Positions 55,717 to 64,000 of a DNA stretch of 64,000 nucleotides are shown one piece after another. Every line of letters begins with the position of its first letter. Within the stretch, counting starts at the first letter, position 1. Origin of the DNA: Aquanectria penicillioides (lineage: Eukaryota > Ascomycota > Sordariomycetes > Hypocreales > Nectriaceae). The stretch covers positions 3,167,001 to 3,231,000 of the forward strand of contig PYIU01000005.1 in assembly GCA_003415625.1 (NCBI GenBank), given 5' to 3'. The notes beneath the pieces were generated by a model, which worked only from the letters and a program-made list of their open reading frames with translations, did not search any database and was not told where the DNA came from. Made by a program: the position numbers and the translations under genes.

Positions 55717-56840
55717 ATGGCAGTTCGGTCCATGACGACGACGCTGTTCGTCTTGTGCACGCTCGCCATCGGCGTAATCCGCAGCACGGCTGGCGGTGAC
55801 GTGCTTTCAAACGAGGCCTCAACAAATTATCTCATCACCTTGTGCGACACCGAAGGCATTCCCATCGTAAACGAAGTCTTGGCTGACATCAAGCAGCGGC
55901 GACTCTTATTCCAAGACAGGCTTCGACCCCGATGGAGACCAGCCCTCAGCCTCAAACCCGTTGGGCAATCCTTCGCTCCCCGGTAAGACCTCGGCGGGCG
56001 GTCGCAACTGGGTTGGCTGGATGGTGACAGATTTCAACACGTCACTGGGGCTCGCGAAGAGCGCTTCGTTGACACTGTCGTACAACTTTGCGACCAGCGG
56101 CGGAACAGTAGATCATGAACTGGTCCGCGCCACAGGTCCAGATTTCACCGAGCAAGTAGAGTCATTCAAGGAACACTACGGCGGCTCGAGAGACGCAGAT
56201 GGATGGACATCAACAAATTCTGTTGCGGGGGTCTGGTTCGGCGTCAACGACATTCGGCGCTGCTTTTCGAAAACGACGCAGGTGATTTAATATGGGTCGT
56301 ATTGGCCGGTTACTTTGCACAGCTTGAGCAGCTCTATAACGTTGGGTTGAGGAAATTTGTGCTATTATCGGTGCCTCGTGAGTCCACCACCAACCTCATT
56401 GCTCACTAATGAACGCTCTAATTGAACAATAGCCGTGAGTATGCTCCCCGACCTGCTAGGGCTCCATGATAGGGGCGTAAGCGAGCTCAACTCTGCCGTT
56501 GAAATCTGGAACGGCCTACTGTACCGAAAACTCGATGATTTCAATGAAGCCCATGATGATGTTGTGGCCCAAGTTGTCGATACGTCCAAGGCATTCTGGG
56601 CTGCGGTCCAAGACCCTGTGTCATTTGGTGCTCCAAATACGACATGCATTAACAAGGACGGGGTATCATGCGTGAGATTCACCTGCTTCATGATAAATAT
56701 TGGAACCTGAACTAACCAGGTGAAAGTTATGGTGGGACGGCGGGCATCCGGGGACAAAAATCGAACGACTGGTCGCAGCAGAGGTAGCGAAGACGCTTGA
56801 GACGGAAGAATTCAGATGTTACCACAGAGATTGCAAGTAA
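55717..56840 (+). pseudogene. GDSL/SGNH esterase (CE16 acetylesterase-like) with a frameshift
   Basis: Secreted carbohydrate-esterase-like gene. Exon 1 (55717-55841) starts MAVRSMTTTLFVLCTLAIGV and joins, over a 55-nt intron, to FGDSYSKTGFDPDGDQ, giving the block I GDS motif; PSLPGKTSAGGRNWVGWMV follows. Block III is GVNDI near 56245-56254. Just after it one base seems lost (about 56253-56258): the sequence resumes in another frame as ALLFENDAGDLIWVVLAGYF and RKFVLLSVP. Two further introns (about 56377-56433 and 56672-56728) connect to VSMLPDLLGLHDRGVSELNS and LWWDGGHPGTKIE, which supplies the catalytic DxxH. Everything but the frame at 56255 looks functional. It is either a recent pseudogene or a base-calling error. 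Confidence 0.7.
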
Positions 56841-57033
56841 TTGATACTATAAGGCAAAGTCAAATAAAGAGCGGGTCACTTGATTGACCCTTTTCACCGA
56901 ATAATTTACAATGCAGCGAAGGCCCTCTCGCTCCCTGTTCATCTTGATCTGGACTCGTCTAATTACATGTGACTATTGTGGAGTACAGATGGGTAATATA
57001 CTTAAAATCAAGATTCAATACATGCTTAAAATC

Positions 57034-58950
57034 TTAAAACAGCGCATAGAACACACGCCTCCAGGCTGGCAAGGCAGCGATGCGCTCGCGATTAGCGCGA
57101 ATCTCATCCCAGTCATGCTCACGGCGATCGCTGTCGATATCAATGTCCTTCAAGCTGATCCAGCCAGACCTCTTCCACAGATATCCGATAGCCCAGAAGG
57201 CCAAGACAATTGGAAATCCAAGATATGACATGAAGAAGTCTTCAACCGTGCCCATGCCGGATTCCCCAGGGGGAGCAGTAATAGCAGTGTAGAACTTTGA
57301 AGGGGTCAGTTGGAGTTGCGAGGAAAGCAGAAACAGAAAAGAACATACCTGAGCAATAAGAATAAGAATGATAAATGTCAAGCCAATCCATGATCCGTAG
57401 ACACCGCCAATAGCCTGGAAAGGAATCTCGTCCAGAGTGTGTCCGTGGTACTTCCAGGCAGCACGGAATCGAATGTGAGCCATGCAGATAGAGGCCCAAG
57501 AGAAGAGGGTCGCAAGACCAGAGAGGGCCTGTAGCCATTCAAAAATGGTGGTACCACTTCCATCCAGGTTGAGGAATGCCAGGAATCCGAAGAGAATGAT
57601 GCAAATAACCGATGGGGTGGGTCGTCCGGCACGGTCAATGTATGTGAAGATCTTAGGTCCGTAGCCTTGCTGACTGACGGCTGTAATGGTTCGAGAGCCT
57701 CCGTAGACAGATGCGATGCCGATGGACAGCACGGATGAGAGAATCACCACGTTCATAAAGTGGTCGAGTCCGTTAAGCCCTGCGTACTTTCCAACGAGGA
57801 CGAATGGGGAGGCCTTGGAGCTGTTGGAGCTGGCAGAAAGGAGAGCCGTATCATTGCAGTCGATAAGGAGACCAATGAAAAAGAGACCAACAATGTAAAA
57901 AACGGATATTCGCCAAAACACCTGCTTGATGGCTCCGGGGACGGCCTCTGTTGGGTTCTTTGATTCGGCAGCGGCAAGACCGACAAGCTCGGTTCCGGCG
58001 AACGAAAAGGCTGCGGTGACAAACACAGAGCAAAACCCCTTGAAGCCATTCTTGAAAACATCAGGACCTTCCCAGTACTTGGTGCCCCAATATTCAGAAT
58101 AACGTCCATTCTCGGGACCACCACCACACACAAGCACGAGTGCGATGATGATGAAGATGGATGTAGCCGTGAGCTTGAAGCAGGCTGCCCAGAATTCCTC
58201 CTCTGCGTAGCCCAGAGTACCGAAGACGTTGAGAGCGATAATTGCGGCGAGGAAGATGGCGATCCAGACTCCCGGGGATACTTCGTCGTTCCAGTAGCTG
58301 ATAGTGATAGAGCACACGGTTAATTCGAGGGGCAGTGTCACAGCCCACTGAAACGCGTAGTTCCAGGCCATTGCGAAACCAAATGAGGGATCAATAAAGC
58401 GAGACGAATATGTGTAAAAGCCACCGGAAACAGGGTACATGATGGCGAGTTCACCGAGAGCGTAGACTAGAAAAGATGTCAGCTCTGTAGAAATATTGGG
58501 GTATTCACACTGAATTGATATCAACATACCGACATTGAACACCATGATACTGATGATCAAAAAGTCAAGAAACAAGGAACCAGGGCCCTAGTAGTGACCA
58601 AAGTTAGCAACTGAACAGTGTCAAGGCATTTCTGTCAAACTTACACCCTTAGCAAGAGCACTTCCAGAGCCAACGTAAAATCCGGCACCGATGGAGCCAC
58701 CAATGGCAATCATGTGAAGGTGGCGAGGCTCCATCTTGCGATCAAGCTCAACCAAGCCGACGCCATAGTGTCGCTTCTTGAACGACTGCAAGTTGAGACC
58801 ATTGCGGGTCATGAAACTATCCTGCTCAAAGGCCTGAGCAGACGCGTCCCCTTCATTTCGAAGCGAAGGCACTTTTCCTTCCTCAAGGACAGGCTTGGGA
58901 CCAGCCCTCTTCTCCTCGTCAGAGACGTTGTTGATGGGTTCTGAAGCCAT
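57034..58950 (-). CDS. Amino-acid permease (GAP1-like APC transporter)
   Basis: Plasma-membrane amino-acid:proton symporter, 580 residues. Exons 58645-58950, 58530-58587, 57349-58466 and 57034-57294, all in phase (AKG-GPGSLFLDF; VFNV-VYALGEL; LIAQ-FYTAITAPP). TM1 is IAIGGSIGAGFYVGSGSALAKG. Other blocks: GELAIMYPVSGGFYTYSSRF, FAMAWNYAFQW, FSFAGTELVGLAAAESKNP and SVYGGSRTITAVSQQG. It ends with FYALF after a charged tail typical of general amino-acid permeases. Introns at these positions are absent in the permease at 31.7-33.2 kb, so the two are not recent duplicates. It is downstream and tail-to-tail with the frameshifted esterase. Confidence 0.93.
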
Positions 58951-59531
58951 GTTGGATCATGCAGCGTCAACTTCCTTCGCGACGCAGCTTCAAATGAGGG
59001 AGAAAAAGACGGGGTTTTTCTCTGGTATAAGAGAGAAAACCCCCGGGTTTGCGAGATAAAGACTAATGTGTCTGACTAGTATTTTACACATATACTCTCA
59101 CTTCTGTGGGGATGAAACACGGACCCCATCTTGATCGGCTTGACGGATCTTATGATCACCTCTCAAGCTGAATGTTCCACTTCTACGATCTTTACGTAAA
59201 TCTCCACGGGGAAAACTGCAGCTGATCCAGGGGCAATTCTACCCCAGGTCTGATCTAAGGGGCATCGCAATCCGGGTTGCGGGGTGAGCGTCGTTGGGAC
59301 GAACTGTACCAACGTGATGGCGAAGTCGTGAGGTTGATGAAAATTTAAGCCGGCGAAATCCGCATCGCCGTCCCCACCAGCCCACGACCCGCGAGTTCTC
59401 TCCACAAGGGCCTTACAGAACCGGCAGGCGGATGCTGTTGAACCATGTCCGATCTAAGAGCAAAGACTCACAGAAAATGGGCCGTCGACAATTAATTACG
59501 TACCGAATTCCAAATAGTCTGACGTACTCTG

Positions 59532-59584
59532 GCCGGCGGCCAAGCTACAATTTTGAAAATGTCTGTCGGACATTGGCCGCCGGC
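59532..59584. repeat. 12-bp perfect inverted repeat, GC-rich
   Basis: GCCGGCGGCCAA at 59532-59543 and its exact reverse complement at 59573-59584, with a 29-nt spacer. It lies about 580 nt upstream of the permease start at 58950. Could be a paired binding site for Zn2Cys6 factors (CGG/CCG half sites) or a hairpin. Confidence 0.7.
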
Positions 59585-60325
59585 GGAGCAGTCCCATCCT
59601 TTGGGACCCATCCATAACGTAAAATTTGGCTAGCATTTGCTTTAAACGAGTGGCCTGACCCCATCACGTCTAGGAAAACGTTGTTAGCTGGTGAGATTTC
59701 ATAGGGAGATGAATTCCAGGCGAGCCCCCAGTCAGAGAATTTTGAATTGCGAGGGAGAAGAAAATTTCTGCTCGAGAAACAAGGTACGTGCCCTGATTTT
59801 GAGGCGTGAGGATGTCGTGTCGCGCAGTCCCATGGAAAATTGGGGATGCCGATTTTCTTGATTCCAGTTGCATTATTCTAATATAGGATATTGCATTGGG
59901 AAATATGACTTCACTTGATACCATAAAAGCAGAGCAACGGGGAGGAAACGACACGCCAAGAGGTGTGTGCTACACTGGGCACCGGGTCAACCATGCCAGC
60001 TTTGCCCAGGGAACGTCGTATTGCTTTCAGAGAAGCCTGTCGTAATTCAAAATGAAACCATTCGCTGCAGATACGCACCAGTCTACTGGTAGAATAAGGT
60101 CGTCAAGTTCTCCGATACCGCGTGGCGCAACACGCATCCATCATCGCCTCGCGTTCGTCATGCGGTCACGCCGGCTCAAATATAAGATTACCAATTGACC
60201 TATTCTTCCACCGCAAGCCACTTGGCTGTCGTGTTTCTTGTATCTCGTTGACTAATAGACGACGGTGGCCAAGGCCTTTAGGAGCGTTGTGTCCAACACC
60301 GACTATATCCGTACCATGATGTTTA

Positions 60326-60337
60326 CCCGCCGGCGGG
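60326..60337. repeat. Perfect 12-bp palindrome CCCGCCGGCGGG
   Basis: A self-complementary 12-mer followed within 10 nt by a second CGG/CCG cluster (TCGGCCGCCGA at 60346-60356). The spacing of CGG and CCG triplets suits a dimeric Zn2Cys6 regulator, but no neighbouring gene starts close by. Confidence 0.6.
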
Positions 60338-61419
60338 CAAAAAGCTCGGCCGCCGAAGGGCGATATGACGATATTGCCGTTTTCGGATATGATTAAATAT
60401 AAGACCTCGGCCTTGATGGCTACTTCCGCTTCTTCTGTCTATAAAAGAGTATTGGGTGGAAATTGCTGTCTTCTCATTTAATTAAATGCCAATGGTCCCC
60501 TTTCGTTCTGTTCTTTGCCTAGAGCAGCAGTCTCCGAAGCAATGGTCCCCTTCAGGGGAAAGTTCAAGCCAATTCATTATTAATGAGAATCCATGTCAAA
60601 GTTTGTGCCGCTTTGAATGGTATATAATCATGACCCCGCGGGTCTGCTTGGAGCATCACAGTCGTGAAATTCACCGCTTCGAAAGGGACGGTATTGAATA
60701 TCTCAGATTCAAGAGAACTCATTTTAAACCAAAGTAAATAGAAGCAAAACCATGAGGGTTTATTTGGTAAGACCCCATAACCAAAATTGAGATATGTGGT
60801 TGTGCCACCGCAAGGTAGCCGATAACAGCATCAAGGACGTCGTGACAACGAGACACACCACGTTACAAGTCGTTGAACTATATCTTACATCTACCAAGAA
60901 AGGAAAAAGAAAAACCAAGCTAAAAAGCATCTCCGATCTGCCCGTGAACCGGTTTGTGGAATCAGGTCCCTGCCGAGACCCATATACGGCCCCGTGGGGA
61001 AAGCCAGTGTCATTCACGCCCTGTGTCAACACCCAGATCTATGTCCGCCCAGGTCATGTTTTGAGGCCCACCTGGTCCATACAGCTTTAGAATTTCTAGA
61101 ACCCAGACTATAAATTACCCAATTGTTTATTCCCGACTCACAATTAGTCCATTTGATCAAGTCTTGTCGCTGAAAAGCAATGATTAGCATTGTTGTGCCG
61201 TCACCCAGGTGGGTCCGGCTGAACCGAGCAGAATTAGCAACACATGGCGACATCTACAACTCACTTCAACAGATTTGATTTCGGGTTCGATTTCTTTTAA
61301 TTCAGAATCACAAAAGAAATCTCATAAAGAACACAAATGATCCAAATTCCAGTTGGCCGGGTTGTTGCTCCACATTTCCGTCAACCTCGGCCAGCCATCA
61401 AGTGTTAATCTCATTAAGC

Positions 61420-62007
61420 TCAGGGATCCTTCATCACAACGCCTCCTTCACTTTCTTCCGTTCCATCACGAGGCCCCAAATACAGAATGTCGTGCAAGAT
61501 CTGTCTCCAGAAACCACCCTCATCTTCCCGATCCTCCTGGCGCCACCAATATTTTACCTTGACCAACAGTCCTCTCCCGTGGCCATCATCGTCCCACATG
61601 TTGACCCTCAAACCGACCCAGTTTTCAGCCTTGGACTTGCTTTGCAGTTGCTCTACAGACGAAAAGCCTGCGGGGGCAACATGTTCTATTGTACCGAATT
61701 CATTCGCCTCCTCCTCCGTGAGCGGCCGAACAGTGTAGTAGCTCACTTTCTTGATTGCGTCGGGGCCCGGACCATCGCCGCCCGCATTCGTTTCTAGGTG
61801 GAGGTCCGCAACCTTTTTTCCCGATTCTTTGAGATACTGTACAATTTGCTTTGCGTCGCGAGCGGCGTATGTCGGATCCGGGCGGCATATTTGACGGCAT
61901 TCTGGGGAGTAGTGCTCCCCTTTCTCGTCAGGGTCGCTCGTCAGTCGATAGACGGTGTGGAGTCTAGAGATTATCTTAAACTCCAGGGAAGTTTCATTCA
62001 GAGCCAT
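61420..62007 (-). CDS. Hypothetical protein, possibly NTF2/SnoaL-like
   Basis: 195 residues, intronless, no signal peptide. The N-terminal part (LEFKIISRLHTVYRLTSDPD, EHYSPECRQICRPDPTYAAR, IVQYLKESGKKVADLHLE) and the Trp-rich strands (AENWVGLRVNMWDDDGHGRG, VKVKYWWRQEDRE) suggest an alpha+beta cone like NTF2/SnoaL polyketide-cyclase-type folds. This is a fold guess from pattern, not a family match. The start at 62007 is the first ATG of an otherwise open frame. Acidic C-terminal tail. Lone gene in an AT-rich neighbourhood. Confidence 0.6.
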   Translation of the reverse strand: MALNETSLEFKIISRLHTVYRLTSDPDEKGEHYSPECRQICRPDPTYAARDAKQIVQYLKESGKKVADLHLETNAGGDGPGPDAIKKVSYYTVRPLTEEEANEFGTIEHVAPAGFSSVEQLQSKSKAENWVGLRVNMWDDDGHGRGLLVKVKYWWRQEDREDEGGFWRQILHDILYLGPRDGTEESEGGVVMKDP

Positions 62008-62564
62008 GGTTTCGAATAAAAATATGTCTTGGCTTCCCTACATGAATCGAAAAGACTTCTGAGTTAGGTGTTCTTTATTAGGCGCGCTGCACGTGATGTA
62101 GGTGCCTTGGATCTAATGCTAAAGAAGAAACTGGCCATAAATCTGGTAACAACCCTGTGACTCGCTTAACCGGGCCTATTACATTTATAGAAACCGCAGG
62201 GTTGCAACTGTAGCCAAATATGACGCGAGACAGGCAGGTAAGTGTGTATAGGTAACAACTATGCATTGTTCCGCCAATGACCAGGACAATGGAAAAAATG
62301 AATCCCAATGACAATTCGCCCTCGCTAAGCTGCAGTTATCACTTATGCCTTCCTTATAGTTGGACATTCATGCAGATAGAGTTCGTTTCAATTATATTCA
62401 GATAAATTATAATCTGAGATAGAACATCAAACAACCTCGAACCATGTCTCAGATGAGGCGCACTACTTCTCAGCTAGTCACGCCCACGTCCACAAATTAC
62501 CTTGATCAACTTTCCCCTGAGATGAATAAGTTGGTTAAATTTTCCTTACTTGAATGAGCTGAAC
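62008..62564. other. Intergenic, AT-rich
   Basis: A 0.56-kb spacer between two minus-strand genes. No supportable feature. Confidence 0.45.
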
Positions 62565-62966
62565 TCAATTTTTCTGATCCTTTTGATTGTATTCTTCATC
62601 CGTCACCTCCTTATGCCATGTCGTCTTCCCTAGTCCAATGACAAGATGTGTCATGAGGCTACCGTTATCAGCGCCGTGCCAATGGGTTGTTCCAGGTTGT
62701 GCCCAGATTGTGTCACCAGCCTCAATACGCTGGGGCTTTTCTCCCTTATCGCAGATCCAGCCAGATCCATTTAAAACCTTAAGCAGCTGTCCATCCTCGT
62801 GTGTGTGCCAATAAGTCCTCGCACAGGGAGTAAAGGTCACATTAGCGATGGCGGATTTAGATTCGGCGTGAATAAGATCGAGATAGACGTCGCCAGTGAA
62901 AGTCTTGTCGACTTTTGTTGTCTTTTGGGAGCTCTGAGAGGCTCGAAAAACGATTGTCGAAGGCAT
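62565..62966 (-). CDS. Single-domain cupin protein
   Basis: 133 residues, intronless. A conserved cupin: motif 1 is ARTYWHTHEDGQLLKVLNGSG (split after the HxH...E-like region here) and motif 2 is PGTTHWHGAD with the second His pair. The metal ligands H-T-H, a downstream Gln/Glu position and the motif 2 His are present, so a metal site is likely. Small proteins of this type are often annotated as quercetin dioxygenase-like or carboxymuconolactone-decarboxylase-associated cupins; the reaction is unknown. ATG at 62966 is chosen because the sequence upstream is polar and leader-like; an upstream ATG-less extension exists. Confidence 0.82.
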   Translation of the reverse strand: MPSTIVFRASQSSQKTTKVDKTFTGDVYLDLIHAESKSAIANVTFTPCARTYWHTHEDGQLLKVLNGSGWICDKGEKPQRIEAGDTIWAQPGTTHWHGADNGSLMTHLVIGLGKTTWHKEVTDEEYNQKDQKN

Positions 62967-63599
62967 GATGTTGAGATGTTGGCAAGGTTTGCGTGATATT
63001 TGTGAAATTGCGTGCTCGGGGGCTTCAGCAGTGTAAACAGGACTCCTCCAAGACAGGATCACCGCAATTTATACATGTTTACAGATATGCATTCCGATGA
63101 GTTCTCCCTTGATGCCCCAATTTACTTGGGGCTAATGCAACCTGCTGACCGACAATAACCCCATGTCGAGGCCGGCGATTGGCCTGTTGGAGCAGCCAAA
63201 CCTTCCTATCTTTGATCATGACTATGCTCAGACACAATTTCAATTCATCCATACTGTGCCCAACTAATCCCCCATTTCGGATCGATCGGCCTTGCTAACT
63301 AAGATGCCTTAGAGCATTCGCCTATTAAACGACCGATAGGCAAAGGTAGCCAACTTTCCGAAGCAGGCCGCCCGCACAAAGGTTGACTGTTGCGCCATAA
63401 TGCAAGCGGCTGACGCACAACAACTCCATTGATGCACCATTGTTAAAAGGAGACCATGAGATTCTTCTTGGTTCGATAATTGAGGGTAGTGGGTATTAAC
63501 TCTCATTTTAATCTAGTTTAGTTGTAAACAATATACAGGCACGCGCAGGGACGGTCACAGCAGGCAACATACGCAACGGGTCGGTCCAGATCAAATGGG
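62967..63599. other. Intergenic
   Basis: Upstream of the cupin gene. No coding signal. Composition begins to shift toward AT at its end. Confidence 0.45.
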
Positions 63600-64000
63600 A
63601 TTCGTAAGGAGCAGCTAGATAGTAATCGCAGAATGCAATCACCTATTTACAGTGCAGGGATTCCCTTATAAGGATACGTGGCCTCAAGACCTAGGCCCAT
63701 AAGGCCCCTAAGGTCGGCTTGTGGCCGGCCGCTATGTCTATAGCAGCGACTACCTTCGCCTGGCTGCTATATCTATTAACACTCCCTTTAAGCCTAACTA
63801 AAGGCTTATCCTTAGGTGCTATTATAAGGCTATTCTAACCTTTTTATATATATATTCCTTATATAATTATAGAGTTATTCTTTTCTTATTGCTAAGGCAA
63901 TTATTTGCTTAAATAAAACTTTTTTACTATAGCTAAAGGCATTACTATAAGCTTTTATAGGCACTATTTATGCTTACTTTAGTGTTTTTAGTATAGTACC
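63600..64000. other. AT/TA-rich degraded repeat edge
   Basis: From about 63660 the sequence becomes TA-rich with recurring AAGG/CCTT and GGC...TAAGG words, and every frame is soon closed. CA and TG dinucleotides look scarce while TA is abundant, the signature expected of RIP-mutated repeats in ascomycetes. This is probably the edge of a transposon or AT-rich island that continues beyond the window. Confidence 0.6.

Larger units (their letters stand above)
58951..61419. other. Gene-poor 2.5 kb with CGG-rich inverted repeats
   Basis: Contains the permease promoter and possibly other regulatory DNA. CGG-rich inverted repeats lie at 59532-59584 and 60326-60337. A TATAAAAG box at about 60440 precedes an 83-codon frame (60486-60737) without recognisable features, which I do not call as a gene. 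Confidence 0.45.

Noticed and set aside
60486..60737. 83-codon frame downstream of a TATAAAAG box
   Set aside because: It starts with an ATG, but the sequence has no signal peptide, domain or codon-bias support. Kept only as a note.
61282..61300. GGTTCGATTTC resembling a tRNA B box
   Set aside because: Departs from the consensus, and no acceptor stem pairs 70-90 nt upstream.

Overview
The window reads as nuclear DNA of a filamentous ascomycete (Pezizomycotina, most like a Sordariomycete/Hypocreales genome; this placement is inference from gene content). Genes are monocistronic and lie on both strands. Most carry short introns (about 50-70 nt, GTRNGT donors, CTRAC-like branch sites). The gene families are typical of moulds: HET, GH18, GH78-like, PIR-like wall proteins, SLIP-GC-like GTPases and homeobox/C2H2 regulators. 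I found no tRNA, rRNA, CRISPR array or intact transposon. All exon structures were worked out by hand from splice signals and reading phase.

Layout. 0-13.6 kb: F-box protein; TAPT1/Emp65-like ER membrane protein; calcineurin-like phosphoesterase; dienelactone hydrolase; U1-type zinc-finger splicing factor; PIR-like GPI-anchored wall protein. 15-23 kb: a GH78-like glycosidase and an MFS sugar transporter diverge from a 1.2-kb promoter with two GGCTAA motifs, suggesting a carbohydrate-use gene pair; then a secreted M28 aminopeptidase. 23.7-31 kb: a 16-exon SLIP-GC-like dynamin-related GTPase, a dead flavin-monooxygenase fragment, and a secreted surface protein. 31.6-39 kb: amino-acid permease, a homeobox plus C2H2 transcription factor, a small CxxC zinc-ribbon-like protein, and a small unknown protein.

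39-42.7 kb is a 3.7-kb stretch where I see no gene. 42.7-51.7 kb: intracellular GH18 protein, a small membrane protein, a nucleoside deoxyribosyltransferase-like gene with an apparent frameshift, an RGG-rich protein, the divergent housekeeping pair LUC7 and GPI16, and a small secreted protein. 52.6-59 kb holds decayed genes (a HET-domain pseudogene with several stops, a frameshifted GDSL/CE16-like esterase) beside an intact amino-acid permease. 59-64 kb: sparse, with CGG-rich inverted repeats, an unknown protein, a cupin, and a final AT/TA-rich stretch that looks like a RIP-degraded repeat edge.

No single tight cluster or clear new system stands out. The best leads are the GH78-like/transporter divergon, the intron-dense GTPase with micro-exons, the homeobox-C2H2 regulator beside an orphan zinc-ribbon gene, and the concentration of mutated genes in the second half.
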